Shown: positions 32,501 through 43,858, counted from the first letter of the stretch. The stretch is 64,000 bases of DNA from Tetracentron sinense (GCA_015143295.1 CM026570.1:23753250-23817249); one strand, 5' to 3'. The notes: a model not told the origin generated them from the letters alone. Translations and numbers: made by a program.

Positions 32501-34797
32501 ATAACCTACCTAATATTGATAAATTTATTTTTTATTAATATAAGTGGAATTTCTTCAATAAGTTTAAAAGTTTCAGTGTAAGTTGAAGCTTATTAAATTT
32601 CATAGTTTATATATACTATTTATATAAATATACAAGTAATATATATATATATAGACGGGTGATCTTCTCCAGTTGTAACCGGTTTTGGGCAAAACCGGTT
32701 ACAACCCTGTGGTCACTCCATGTTCCTTTTTACACCCCTTAATTGCGGTTAAGATTCACCCACCCCTAGGGTTCACCCACCTATCTTTAGTTTTTTTAAA
32801 AAAATATTTTTAAAAAATTAACCCAAGGAGTTGGTAAATTTTAACCACAGTTAATAAAAAAATTTATAATTTTTTTCTAGAAACCAAAAATAGGTGGGTG
32901 AACCGTAAGGGTGAGTGAATCTTAACCATAGTTAAGAGGTGTCAAAAGGGACATGTGGCCACCTCAAGGGCGTAACCGGTTTTGGCAAAACTGGTTACAA
33001 CTGGAGAAGAATACATCCCATATATATATATATATATCTAAACTTATTAGTTATATATTATACTTATTAATTATATACTATAAAATATATTATATTTTGT
33101 TTAATATTAGAATTATTCTGTAATTAATAAGTATAAACTATATAGTTGAATAATTAAGTTTAAATTAAAAATAGTATACTTTTTTTGGGTACAACAAAAT
33201 AGTATATATAATTTGAAAAATATGTAGGAGAATTAAAAAATCATGAAAAATTGCAAAAACAATTTATTTACTTCGAACAAAATTTCAAATTTTGGGAGGT
33301 TAACTAGCATTTAATGGAATCCACTTTCTGGATTCAGTGTCTAGATTTTTCTCATTGCATAGATAGACAGTGAATATTTGGGTGGATTGTAGACTTACGA
33401 TGGAGTATACATGAGGTACTTGAGAGGTGGAAGGATATGGAAGACCCTCTTTGGGACAAGCTCGATGTTGCAGTGCCCCATGTTGTTCATGAAATCTATA
33501 TAAGTGATGTACCCGAGAATGGCTGCCATGGAAGCAGTTCCAGTGAAAACCATTGTCAGCAACGGGATTGCAAACAGTATGAAGTACATGATATGCTCTG
33601 CAAACGGATGAATTACAGCTGCCACATAAACATGAACTAATTTTTCAACTTCCCACTACAAAAAAAAAAAAGTATGTATGTAATGGGTTCTTCTTACAAC
33701 TTACAAGTAATGGGCTCTGTAACAACAGAGGAATGGTGATGAGAGTGGTAGCGAGCGTAGAGGTAATGGTGGTGCAATGCCCTGTGAAGCCAGTAGTACA
33801 GAAACTCCACCGGACCCATATGGAGCAGAACGGTCAGAACTATACCATCTATTCTCCACAATGGCAAGTGTGAAGCCCCAGGCAACACCGCATTAGCCAT
33901 GTAAAACAGAATGGCGTTGAAAATGATCTGATCATCCCTGCAAAACCATTCATTTTCCAAACATGTTAGCTCATTGAGAGAGTTTTTTGTGTTTTTTTTG
34001 TAACGGGGGTGTTGGGTAAGGATTAAAAATATAGTTTCACTGGATATATCAGTCTCAACCGAAATCTATACGTATCGATTTCAATATCGGTTTTGGATTA
34101 TATATATAAATTTTTTCTTTCTCAAGAAAAAAAAATCAAATGAGTTATATGAACCAAATATAAAGTCATGAGAAACGATTCAAAAACAAAATAACAAACA
34201 CAGTTACAATTACACAATAAATATCCATATCGCCCGTTTCCATGATTTTTTTATTTCAATGGTGTCGGGTGTCCGGTTCTCTTACACCTGACTAGTCCCC
34301 GAACACCTACAACACCACCCAGCCACATACACTAGAAAAGACGGGATAAATACTTGAGGGTGGCTAAGAAAGGGAAGGGATTGGAACTCAGGACCTCGGG
34401 AGAGAGAGAGAGAGAGAGATTTGTACTAACCAATTGCTTTCTCTGTCAACTTGTTCAAATTCTATAGTCTTGTCTAGAATCCTGTTCTTGCCTTTGGCTG
34501 TTAGGTAACGAGAGAGACTTATCCATAGCTGGTTGTGGAGCATTCTCGAGAGTATAAACGGGAAGATGAGAAAGTTGGATGGGTCGCTCTCCGTATCTCC
34601 TTTCGTTGCAAATGAGTACATGCTATGCACCACCCATGGGGCCAAAATCACGTACTTCAACCACATGAAACAATATTAACAAATAAGCCACAAAGAAAGA
34701 AAGAGTTTTAAAGGAGGGAAGAGCTAAATGGAAATACCTTAAGGTTTCCAAGCTGCTTCCATGGCCAATCGGTGAGAACTCCTGGTCGAGATGCCAT
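22781..34797 (-). CDS. CER1: CER1-like aldehyde decarbonylase (alkane-forming), ten exons
   Basis: Exons (high to low): 34797-34738, 34654-34431, 33937-33705, 33618-33399, 28189-27814, 27706-27599, 27498-27298, 24677-24576, 23574-23401 and 22939-22781; total 1857 nt, 618 residues plus TGA. Exon phases join without a break and the length is close to the roughly 625 residues usual for CER1. His boxes of the fatty-acid-hydroxylase domain: H146-X3-H150, H159-X2-H162-H163, H248-X2-H251-H252. The C-terminal WAX2-type domain follows (GEELNGNGE near 408, ATKGTLFIPFSQFPP near 524, CGDAMFDTEKVWRATL near 594). The start MASRPGVLTDWPW fits the family. By family knowledge, this ER membrane enzyme works with CER3 and cytochrome b5 to turn very-long-chain acyl-CoA into cuticular wax alkanes. 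All introns are GT-AG except intron 6 (GC-AG). Introns 4 (5.2 kb) and 7 (2.6 kb) are full of small transposons. CER1 and its CER1-like paralogues cannot be told apart here. Confidence 0.93.
23923..23996. repeat. Perfect 36-bp inverted repeat, 2-bp spacer, in CER1 intron 8
   Basis: The arms 23923-23958 and 23961-23996 are exact reverse complements (left arm begins GTACCCATGAATCCC, right arm ends GGGATTCATGGGTAC), separated by GT. The related duplicate at 52609-60212 lacks it. Confidence 0.95.
24973..26260. mobile_element. Tandem GAGACGGAA repeat block in CER1 intron 7 (CACTA-related), interrupted by a MITE
   Basis: Units of about 105-125 bp carry (A/G)AGACGGAAT, TTTCCATCTCTAAT and AGTAAAAGACCATTAG at about 25020-25340 and again at 26075-26260. 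The interruption at 25345-26070 is a separate element. The leading phrase TACAAGAAATCTACC resembles the start of the fold-back element at 26701-27010. Confidence 0.6.
25345..26070. mobile_element. MITE of 726 bp with about 40-bp terminal inverted repeats
   Basis: The left end AGAGTGATGCTACGAGCACA and the reverse complement of the right end AGGGTGACACTACGAGCACA match, continuing through CCACTATTTA(C/T)TGACTG. There is no coding capacity. Inside are two copies of the GTGAGTGAAT...TTAA core that recurs in other small elements here. I could not settle the target duplication. Confidence 0.75.
26401..26540. repeat. CT-rich microsatellite
   Basis: Runs of CTCTCT interspersed with TCTCTAATCTTTCT, within CER1 intron 7. 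Confidence 0.85.
26701..27010. mobile_element. Fold-back element with CACTA-like ends in CER1 intron 7
   Basis: Arms of about 150 bp are inverted copies: left TCATTGTTTGGCAGTCTCC then CACTAGAACAAATCTACCAC; right, reverse-complemented, TCATTGTTGGGCGGTCTCC then CACTACAACAAATCTACCAC. Both continue through GAGACGGAAATTTTCC-like sequence. CACTA starts are typical of CACTA DNA transposons, but here they lie inside a longer inverted repeat. Confidence 0.75.
27597..27598 (-). other. GC splice donor of CER1 intron 6
   Basis: Exon 6 ends ...CTGAACCAG followed by GCAAGT. The acceptor of exon 7 is TTTTCAG at 27499. GC donors with an otherwise strong AG|GCAAGT context are a known minor class, and the frame continues correctly (LLNQ then GEEL). 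Confidence 0.88.
28370..28825. mobile_element. CACTA-like non-autonomous element in CER1 intron 4
   Basis: The left part reads CTACTAGAAAAAGGAC then ATTAGCGACGG, and the reverse complement of the right end reads CACTACCAAAAATTATTTTT then ACCGACGG. Between are several GCGACGG/CCGTCGC-type inverted phrases. There is no coding sequence. Ends are inferred from the CACTA-like termini. Confidence 0.55.
29127..30232. mobile_element. Non-autonomous TIR element T1 (about 1.1 kb), CER1 intron 4
   Basis: The left end GGGTAAATTAAACTGACCTC then CCCTGAGGTTT matches, inverted, the right end GGGGAGGTCTGTGTAATTTAACC. The inverted repeat extends about 80 bases. TAA flanks both sides. Related copies lie at 30327-31514 and 53235-54603. 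Confidence 0.7.
30327..31514. mobile_element. Non-autonomous TIR element T2 (about 1.2 kb), CER1 intron 4
   Basis: The left end GGGTAAAATACACTTACCTC then GGCGAAATTGCAGGAACCTC matches, inverted, the right end with TGCAATTTCGCCAAACCTC and GATCAGTGTAATTTATCC. Same family as T1 and T3. It holds a short CT/TC tract and no gene. Confidence 0.7.
31515..32650. other. CER1 intron 4, middle part: no gene seen
   Basis: AT-rich. Bases 31980-32140 carry the GTTAA...ATTCAC...AACCATAGTTAA core found in several MITEs here, so part of it is probably an old MITE. Clear ends were not found. Confidence 0.45.
32660..33012. mobile_element. MITE with AACCGGTTTT palindromic ends, CER1 intron 4
   Basis: The left end TTCTCCAGTTGTAACCGGTT and the inverted right end TTCTCCAGTTGTAACCAGTT match over about 60 bases. 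The left arm also contains the palindrome AACCGGTTTT-GGGC-AAAACCGGTT. The interior has the GTGAGTGAATCTTAACCATA core. Confidence 0.8.
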
Positions 34798-36696
34798 CTC
34801 TTTCTTTGTAAGTTCTCCGTATTGGGATGCAACGTTAGTTTCCCTCTGGAACGTTATAAACCCACTTTTTTCTCTACTTAATAGTTTCAGCAGTACTTAT
34901 GAATGTGGTTGAACCAGTTTTCAGCACTTCCATCTCTCTACTTGATAAGGACATTATAAGCCCATGTGAGGTTTACTGATACAACTAGCTGTGGCTCCTC
35001 AAAAAAACTTAAAAAACAAAAAAAAACTCTAAAAGAGAATCCCACCGTGGATACGTTTAGACCACAACCCCAATTAGCCTTGGTTAGGTTAGTGGGTTGG
35101 AGGGCAGGCTAAACATGGTGGTCTAGCTATGAACCGCCACACCTTTACTCGAGGGGATTCCTAACATCGGCATGGGATTATCTCCGGCAGATGCCAGAAA
35201 ATAGTCTCTAGCTTCCCACACATCATCCGTCATGTGGCGATAAAAGGGGAGAAGTCATTTTATTTTCTCCCCATTTGTTTTACTTCTCCTCACTTGATAT
35301 CTCACCCCTTTTTCTGCCATAGACAATCCTGTGCCCCTAACACCGGGATATACACACTGCCATGGCACAAGTCAGCTGGTGTATTAAGAAGACATGTCAT
35401 GTTCATGAGTGCTAGCCCTACTCTTAGTCCCCTTACTCTCATCTTCCATCAACCATCTGTCAATTCTACCATGATTAATGTACTTTCTCACCAAAAAATA
35501 AATAGGTAGTTAGTAGAAGGTGAGAGTATGGATTGACTTAGAGTTGAGCTAGCATGCCTCGTGTTGTGAACTATGGAGATCGATCGTCATTTTGGGCTAG
35601 CACTCTCTTGAAGTATATATTCTTTATTTCAAATTATTAGTTGAAGGCTATTTAATCACTGAAACGAAGTGCAAAAAGCAGTGTTAGCTGACCCATGGGT
35701 CCGCTACTTTACTTACCCTATGTCCCATTTAACCCTGGTTAAGCTTAACTAAATTAAAGTTAAGATTTTTTTTTTTCTAAAAATTAAGGTTGGATTGCTT
35801 AACCCTAGGGGCCAATGAATCTTAACCAAAGTTGGTGAGTGTTTAAAAATGAGGTTTGGACTAATGCAAGGATTTAAATTTTGAAATTAACTGAGATTTC
35901 AATCAGCCAACCTGAACCAAAATCCCGAAAAATTGCGGGATCTCAACGAAATTTCGAATTTTAAAAATATTAATTATACATATTTTTATTAAATATATAT
36001 ATGTTAAAAAAATATTTTATTAAAATTTTATATATTTATATAAATATTATTATTTTATTTTTAAAATTAATGTATAAATATCCAAAATTTCAATAAAAAT
36101 ATCGAAATATTTTGGATTTTTATTTTTAAAAAAACAATAAAAAAACCTGTTTAAAAATAAATTTCCGAAATATGGTCGAAATCCCGAATCGATATCCGAC
36201 ATTTGACCCCAAATTTCTGAAATTTTGGCCGAAATCGTGTTTTCCGAAATCCACTCTATATCGATGTCGTTAGGGTTGGATGAAGCCTTGGACCAATGAG
36301 GACCTGCCATTCAGTTACATAATGGAAATCATGGGTAGGTTAAGCATTTTCCAAGTGGGGGGAAAAATTAACTGGGGTTGAGTGATTAATGAGATAGACG
36401 ACCCAGATGCGCGGCTGCCACCGCCTCAATGAATTTGATTAAGAACTTACGGGACCAAAAAATAAAAACGATGTTGACTAGTAACTAAGTAGTAATGAGC
36501 GATCTCCAAACACATGGTGCACATAAACAAAGGCCAGAAGTGTAGTGCCTTTTTGGTATAAAATCGATCCCAAGTACAAGGGGGCGGGCGATCCCAATTC
36601 GTGCAATCTCTCTTTCCATATCTTTGCATTCATGCAGCCGTGAACAAGTTTGAACATTTACATTGCCCAGACCTAATCCGCTCCTCACTCACTGCA
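34798..36696 (-). other. Upstream region of CER1: no other gene
   Basis: I see no coding sequence. A weak TATA-like GTTTATAAC lies on the minus strand at about 34852-34860, some 55-65 bases before the ATG, which would suit a short leader. Bases 35735-35850 carry the MITE core (TTAAGATT...AACCCTAGGGG...TGAATCTTAACC). The rest is AT-rich with no recognised element. Confidence 0.4.
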
Positions 36697-36890
36697 AGTC
36701 TCGTCCCCTCATTATTGACACGTGTCCTTGTAACTATGATTACTTTTCTTTTACTGTGATTAGTAATTTTAAACGTGGATTTTTTTTAAGCCAAGGTTAA
36801 AAATATTAACCCTAAGGGTTAGAGAATCTTAATCAAAGTTTAAAAGAGTTTATTTTTAAAGGACACGTGTCTGGGATGAGGGGACGATTT
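36697..36890. mobile_element. Small MITE (about 190 bp) upstream of CER1
   Basis: The left end CGTCCCCTCATTATTGACAC then GTGTCC and the inverted right end CGTCCCCTCATCCCAGACAC then GTGTCC match. The interior holds AACCCTAAGGGTTAGAGAAT then CTTAAT, a version of the shared core. Confidence 0.75.
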
Positions 36891-37682
36891 CTGTATCTAG
36901 CTAGTTGGCTTCATTTGTCCATTCTCCTGCACATATATCATGCATTAATTGAGTAGGAGAAGTGGATATTGGCATTGTTTGACAAATTTCAAAGGTATAT
37001 CTCGCACATGCTCATCAATCTGGCTGTCCGAGCAATGGCGCAACTTTGGACTCACCAAGACATTGATAATTGGGTGGGTTACGTACTTCTTGATCTTGTC
37101 TGTTTAATTGAATACTCGGCTGGTGGATCTTAATCGCTAACTAGGTTTTATTGGCCTATACAACGACCTCCATAAACTCGGATCATCTGACTTTTGCACT
37201 GAAAACAGCATAAACCAATACAATTAAATTGAATAACATGCCTAACATGTTTACAGGTATGTAGAGATCCTCCTTTAGAGGTGTTCAATTCTCTCCTTTG
37301 TGCTAGATGGGGACCTTATGTTTCTCTTCCGATTAAAATATATTTCACTTCTTCTATTAGGGTGTGTTCATTTGGGTGAGAAAGTAAAAGAAAAGTGAGT
37401 TTTCTTGCAGTTTTCTTTTGTTCGGTGTGCAAGAAAGCACATTTTTCTTTTCTTGCACTTTCTCCATAGTGACAAACTTTCTCCCAAAAATTTCCTCTAT
37501 ATTTTGAAACAAAATTTAACTTCTTTTCTTTTTTTTTCTTTCACCCACTTTCTTACATGATTTCAAGCTTAAAATTTCATTCTGGAGTTGATTTTAATCT
37601 CTATGGGAGACTATGTGTCATGAGTGAGAGAGAGAGTAATTAAAAGTTGAAAAATCAGATTCTGTGAAGTTTCCTGTTCAAG
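36891..37682. other. Intergenic, no gene recognised
   Basis: AT-rich. Bases 37370-37560 repeat AAGAAAA/TTTTCTT phrases in both orientations (for example AAGAAAGCACATTTTTCTTT) and may be a decayed MITE. The left boundary of the C3 copia element lies somewhere before 37680. Confidence 0.4.
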
Positions 37683-37809
37683 CGTTCGAACGGAGTCCCA
37701 ACCGTTTTCTGACCATAATGGGCGTTCTTACGGTCTGCATGGTTTTTCGAATAAAAACCCTCGGTATGCCTCATTTGCTCTCACTTGTTCGAACTCACTT
37801 GTTCGAACG
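37683..37809 (+). repeat. C3 pre-env palindromes CGTTCGAACG
   Basis: CGTTCGAACG at 37683-37692, GTTCGAAC at 37787-37794 and GTTCGAACG at 37801-37809, with weaker GGCGTTCTTACGG-type copies between. This is the same motif as in the C3 LTR (42206, 42256, 51803, 51823). Confidence 0.8.
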
Positions 37810-38514
37810 CACTTCAAACCGAAGCTAGGGCTCTGAAAATTTCTCTCCATTTTGAGGTAATCCACTGATCTATTCTTGAAATTTCCTCTCATTACTTGAA
37901 ATTTCTCATTCCTCATCATGTTTACCTCATTCCCATATGGGTTTTGGTTCTCCTCATGGCAAGCTCCTCACAAAGAAAGAATGTCAACAAATCACCTTCC
38001 CCATCACTCTCTTCTGTCCATTCCTCCGAATCTAACTCAGAGATGAGAGTAACTCTTATTCTGGACCTCCTCTCACTCGAGGTCTGGGGATTTTGATCGA
38101 GGAACCTTCGGCCCCTCGGACTATTAGAGCTAGATCCATTGCTCCTACTGGAAAAGGGAAGGCAGCCCCTAAGCCTAAAGCCCCATCAAAGGCCGCTCCC
38201 AAGAAAAATGCTAAAAGGGCTATAGCGAACCAACCATACCCCTCTTCTGAAGGCCGTAGCTTTAGATACCTGACTACAGCCTATAGGTTCGAGCACTATT
38301 TTGAACATCATGCTGTGATCCTTGAGCGTTCGGTTCGCCTTCGCGACTTTACCCACACCGATCCACCTCATATTATGTAGTCGAGAGGGTGGCAGGGAGT
38401 TCTTGCTCTTTCAAGGCAATGCCCTTTGTTGCTGATTCAGGAATTCTATTCAAACATCAAAAATGATGACCTAACTCACATGACCTTCACTACTGAGGTA
38501 CAAGGCATCCTTAT

Positions 38515-40345
38515 TATAGCACCCCGGACTTTTTCATCCTAAATGAATAGCACCTTCGTAGTTAATTGGCCGTTTTTGTAGTCTAATTAATAAATAAGGG
38601 AGAAATTGGAAATTTCAAAATGTCAGAAATGTTCCTTTTCGAAGTACGAACCCAACGCAAGTTGAATCGTCAAAATCGGACGAACGAGTCAAAAGATATG
38701 GCCAAAACAGTCTGGACCTGCAGGCAATCGTAGCTCGGAAGGCACTAAGGACGTAGCTCTAGCTCTGATAACGTATACGTTGTGCATCCGTTGTGCAACA
38801 GACAACGGGCACGTCGTGCAGCAAACAACGTGTACGTTGTACAGCTCACAACGGACACGTTGTACACAACACAACGTGACAACGGGTTCGGCACCCTTCA
38901 CAGTCACAGCACAACGTGTTCATGCACAACACAACGTGACAACGGGTTCGGCACCCTGTTCACAGCACAACGTGTTCATGCACAACACAACGTGACAACG
39001 GGTTCGGCACCCTTCACAGCACAACGGGTACGGCACTATTCACAGCACAACGTGTTCGGCACTATTCACAGTACAACGTACTCGGCACTATTCACAGCAC
39101 AACGTGTTCGGCACTATTCACAGCACAACGTGTTCAGCACTATTCACAGCACAACGTGTTCGGCACTATTCACAGCACAACGTACTCGGCACTATTCACA
39201 GCACAACGTGTTCAGCACTATTCACAGCACAACGTGTTTGGCACTATTCACAGCTCAACGTGTTCGGCACTCGTGTTTTTGCAGAAGTTTCAGTAAGGAT
39301 ATTATGATCTTTTGGTCGGTTCACTCTTACCTTAAGAGTTTAACCCGAGCCTTTAGGGCTCATTCTCAACACTTAGAGGATTTGGGGGATTAGAAGAGAG
39401 GAGAAAGGGTTTCCTAAGCTAGGGTTTTGCTTTTGGAGAAGAATCAAAAGGGTTTTGAGACCCTAGATCACCTCAAGTCCGGTTTTTCTCCAAGATCACG
39501 GCTCAAGCACTCGTGGAGAGCGTTCTCCAAGCTAGGGCAGCAACCCAAGCACGTTTTTGAAAGGGGTTTCTTCCCCAACTCAAGTCTCCTTCAAGCAAAG
39601 GTGTTCTTCTTTCAAGTTGGAGCTTCAATCAAGGTTTCTACCAAGGATCAAGCCTTGATCTAAGGTTAGTACACCCTACTAACTTACCCTAGCAAAGATC
39701 TAGGTTTTCAATATAAAAATGTGATTCCTTATATTATGTTTTCCTCCTTATGAAATGTGTTATCCCCCATTAAATATAAACAAGATAATGGAAAAGGTGT
39801 GGATGTGTGGATGGAATGTTGGATGTGGCGATTGGATGCCGAGATGTATGTTGCATGACGTGTGTGATGGAAATGGTGGATGGGTATTTTACCAATAATG
39901 AACTTACCTTGATGTTTGGATGGAAAATATGCGCTAAAAAGAACAAGATGAATTATTAAGAAACATTGCATGTGTTGTGTTTGACAAAATGCCTAAACTA
40001 TGAATAAACGACTTAGATGAAGAAAATGGAAATAGGTTTTATGCATGTGTTCTTATAGACGATGAATTGATCCAATGTCATGTGAATTACTTAAGTTACC
40101 TATGCTAATATTATGAATTGAATTGTAATGCCATATCTCTTTTGTTAAGCGCATTCCCACGATTGTTATTATTGGCACGCACATGAGCACGCATGATAGC
40201 ATGAACCGAGATTTCAAGAGCATGTGCATATAATAAACAACAAGAAAGCATTTCATAACAAGGAGGTTGGTAGCCCAGGGACATTCGGGTGCTAGCCTCT
40301 AGCTCACAAGTGCATTTCATAACAAGGAGGTTGGTAGCCCAGGGA
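38515..40345 (+). mobile_element. Tekay-type LTR, 5' portion only, inside C3
   Basis: It starts TATAGCACCCCGGAC (family TGTAGCACCCCGGA with one change) and carries the conserved anchor at 38650-38708 and a large minisatellite at 38770-39275. The 3' part with the CTGAGTATT stem-loop and TGACA end is missing. A 33-base phrase (GCATTTCATAACAAGGAGGT...) occurs twice, near 40252 and 40313, at the right end. Confidence 0.7.
38770..39275. repeat. ACAACGTGTTCGGCAC minisatellite, 26-bp unit
   Basis: About ten copies of a 26-bp unit (CACAACGTGTTCGGCACTAT then TCACAG) lie at 39015-39260, preceded by longer 50-bp versions and by ACAACG/CGTTGT palindromic phrases from 38775. A 203-codon open frame across it is a by-product of the repeat. 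Confidence 0.9.
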
Positions 40346-41861
40346 CAAGTTCCTGAAGCCTACTTTCTATATCATTATCAAACCGATCCCCATCACCTTC
40401 ATATGGATGAGATCGCTACCATGATCTGCGGCTCTCAGACTCCTTGGCCTGATACTAATCTGTTGCAGAGTAGGTTGACCCCTAATGCTAGGATTCTACA
40501 TCTCTTGATGTGTTCTAACCTCCATCCAAGAGGTCATACAACTAACATCAATTCTGAACGAGCTCGCTTTCTCCATGCTCTGCTCACTGATGAGCCTATT
40601 GATCTTGCTTCTCATATTATTGAGTTAATGATTCATTCGACCCGCCTCAATACTGGTACTGTCAGCTTACCATTTGGCATCTTGATTCAAGATATACTTG
40701 CCTCTCATGGCATCCACCATTCAGCCGATGACTTAGTTAGTACGTCTAAAAGTCCTCTCACAGCGAAGGCCTACACCAGTAGTCTAGCTCATGCGGCTAA
40801 TCATTCTGCACCCATACTCGAGGAGAGACCTGCTCAGCCTCCTCCTGCTCCACCAACTACCATGGATATGTTGGCTGCCCAGATAGCCCAGCTTGTGGTG
40901 AGCCAGACTGTCTTCATTGATGAGACTCGCGCATCTCAAGCTGCTTTCCATAACATGATGGAGACTCAGTTCTCTAACTTTACAGTTGAGACCAGAGGCC
41001 ACTTTCGGTATCCCACCACTACTATGACAGACATGAGAGCAGACATTACGCGCCTCAGAGAGGAGTGTGCACTTTGGGAAGATGCTAATGCCACTCAGAG
41101 CAATGGTAGAGGTGGTGCTGATGCAGCCGCTGCTCCTTAAATTATTTCTTATAGATGTTCTATTTGGTTGATATTGTGGGATGTATATTGGCTTGGACCA
41201 TGAGTACTATTTTGTTGGGATCTTATATTTTGTGATGTTTGACTATGGATTACTTTTATGTTCTTTCTTACTTTCCTATCATGTTCTATCACTCTATGTT
41301 TTATGATTATGGATTGTATGGATTCTGGTTTCCATGAATTGATTGTAATGTTCAGCGTTTTTTGGCTTGTGATGCATGATTAGTTACTTTTGTCATTTTT
41401 TTCGGAAACTATGTCTTAATGCTATCTATCCTTGGTAATATTGTCATATCTTGTTTGATAGCATGTCTTGAATGATGTACTCTTAAAATCTATTGAGCTA
41501 TATTGCAATTTTTCCTCGCTTATTTTTTAGTTATGCGATGCTTTGGCATTCGTGTTAAAAAGGGGGAGAAATATTGAAGTACTCCATTGGTTAGTTTGTA
41601 TATATTGATCTGTTCCACCTGGTGTTTTTCCTACTTTATATTTCTCATACTTCACTTGGTTGTGTGTTTTGCATGTGCAGGTGTTCAGAAGAAGTTGACA
41701 TAAAAAGATCAAGCGGTATGAGTTGAAAAAGGTTGTGCTGATTTATTTTGTCAAAATTGTAATTCTAAATCATGTAATTGATTAACTCACCATATTTCGG
41801 AGTTTGTATCGAGTCATGTACTTCAGTTGATATTTTGTCACGGAATTACCAAAGGAGGAGA

Positions 41862-42293
41862 TTATAAGGTCATAGCTTGTATTGCCTTAATTTCGATGTC
41901 AAAATGGTGTCAATGTAAGTCTAGTGTCGTTGTTCCTCTGGTTGATAAAGATTGGTGAAGATGAAACTTCAAAGACTCAAGAGAAGTACATTTTGGTTTC
42001 AAGCTTCACTCACACTCTTAGGATGGTAAGTGACCTAGATACCTAGTGGTTATCATAGGTGGAATTTACTTAGAACATCTTAAGTATACATCCTAGGTGA
42101 TTAGAAATTGACCCATGTAATCTTAATAGTCTTCGGATGGTCTTAATAAGATATTGGATGTTGAAACAGGGGTGACAGTGCAAAACAATCAAAATTTGCA
42201 CAAGTCGTTCGAACGCCCAGCCTAGCCGTTCAAACACCCAAGAACGCCTGGCTGGCCGTTCGAACGAGTAATTGAAATAAAAAAAATAGTAGC
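41862..42293 (+). mobile_element. C3 3' LTR, left part, with polypurine tract
   Basis: AAAGGAGGAGAT (41862-41873) is the polypurine tract. The LTR begins next with TATAAGGTCATAGC (probably once TGTAAGG). Palindromes CGTTCGAACG lie at 42206-42215 and 42256-42266. The LTR is interrupted at 42293 by element C2 and resumes at 51754. Confidence 0.75.
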
Positions 42294-42682
42294 TGTTAGC
42301 CTTAAGGTTACAACCATATGACCCTCAATTAGTTTTAATGATGACATAAATAATGAAATGAATCTTGTAATACTAATGTCTTCTATGAAAAATTTATTTT
42401 ACAGTTTCCAAGAATTAAAGAAGGGATTTCAAGCATATTCAAGAACCTTCAATGAAAAGACCAAGTCAAGACATGATGAAAATTCCAAATCAAAGCTTCA
42501 AGAAAATGTTCAACTATCAACAAAAAGGATTTTGGAAGCCTGTCTTGAAGACACTACTACTGGAGACCATTGAAGTACAAAGATCATCTCCATCAAGGTC
42601 TTAGTTTAAGTAGCAAGTAGTCTGTTTAGGACTTCTTGTAAGAATCCTTAAGTGATTGATTTGGTAAAAAAACTCAAAATAC
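42294..42682 (+). repeat. C2 5' LTR remnant
   Basis: Matches 50006-50395 of the 3' LTR nearly base for base (AAGGTTACAACCATATGACC). It ends at about 42682, where gag sequence follows directly. Confidence 0.9.
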
Positions 42683-43675
42683 CTTACTAACATTACTAAT
42701 GGTTTAAAATCTCTTGGTAAAACGTATACAAATGCAGAAACAGTAAGGAAGATACTGAGATCTCTGCCAAATGACTGGTCTCCAAAGGATTGGTCTCCAA
42801 AGGTTGCTGCCATTCAAAAAGCTAAAGACCTCTCAAAGCTAACAATGGATGAGCTGCTGGGTTCACTGATGACTCATGAAGTCATTATAAATGAGCATTA
42901 ATCAAATGAACCAAGACCAAAAAGAGGACTGCCATTGAAAGACTCTCAGCCTATTGAGAGTGAAGAAGAAGAGGAAAGTGAAGAAGATGAAGACTTCTCA
43001 CTGATGGCCAGGAAGTTTTAAAAATTTCTAAAATACAAGAAGAACTTCAAGAAGAGGTCATTCAAGAAGGACTTCTCCAAAGAGATAGCTAAGTGAGAAT
43101 CAAGCAAGAAGGATCTGATCACCTGCTTTGAATGCAAGAAACCAGGCCATATTAGATCAAAGTGTCCTTAACTTGCCAAGAGCAAAAAATACAAGAAGAG
43201 AGCCACGAAGGCCACTTGGGATGATTCAGAAGACAACAACTCTGAAGCATCAAGTGATGAAAAGACAGCCAACCTATGCCTCATGGCACTTGAAAATGAT
43301 GAGGTAACTTCTTCCTCTAGTGACTCTCTTTTGTATGAAGAAATAAGAGATGCTTTCGATGAATTATATGCTGAATTTAGAAAAATTGTTTCAAAAAATA
43401 AATCTCTTAAAAAGGAAAATCTCTTACTCATTACATCACAAGAAAACTTTCAAAAGGAAATTGAAGAATTGAAAATGAAAGAAAATGATCAATCATCTCC
43501 AATTCACACTTGCAATTGTGATGAGAATGAGGCAAAGATTAAGGACTTAACTGAAATCGCTTTTAAACTTTCAACTGGAGAAAAGAATTTAGCTCGAATC
43601 TTGGGACAGCAAACTTGTGTTTTTGGAAAAGCTGGTTTGGGGTATAACCCTTTGTCAAAACAAAAAGACTATTAA
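42683..43675 (+). pseudogene. C2 gag C-terminal part
   Basis: Begins mid-gag with NAETVRKILRSLPNDW-like sequence. It has a 12-bp duplication giving DWSPKDWSPK, stops near 42899, 43018 and 43094, and a CCHC knuckle CFECKKPGHIRSKC near 43130. It then has KRATKATWDDSEDN, TANLCLMALENDEV and LGQQTCVFGKAGLGYNP, parallel to the C1 gag. It normally binds RNA in the particle. The N-terminal capsid half is deleted. Confidence 0.85.
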
Positions 43676-43858
43676 AAATTCTTTTCAAAACCCCCTAGTA
43701 GTCCAACCACGCCTTTAACTATTTTTTATAATTTTAATAAAAATATTGTAGTTAAACAAGTTTGGGTTCCAAAAGGGACTTCCCCTCCCAAAACTAATTA
43801 TGGAGGACCTAAGATGATTTGGGTATCAAAGAAAGTTACTTGAACTTACCTTGTAGGT

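Larger units (their letters stand above)
37958..41140 (+). pseudogene. Copia env-like ORF of element C3, split by a Tekay LTR fragment
   Basis: The ATG at 37958 opens a basic Ser/Lys/Pro-rich start (MASSSQRKNVNKSPSPSLSS). A frameshift follows near 38050, then KGKAAPKPKAPSKAAPKK and EFYSNIKNDDLTHM, with a stop at 38378. At 38514 the frame is cut by LTR sequence and resumes near 40346 with VPEAYFLYHYQTDP, then LTPNARILHLLMCSNLHPRG, LPFGILIQDILASHGI and a coiled C-terminal part up to the TAA at 41138-41140. The central part resembles the domain usually called putative plant transposon protein in SIRE-type ORFs. Its role is unproven and this copy is not functional. Confidence 0.75.

Noticed and set aside
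38782..39393. 203-codon open frame
   Set aside because: It is produced by the 26-bp repeat, is repetitive in all frames and has no family resemblance.
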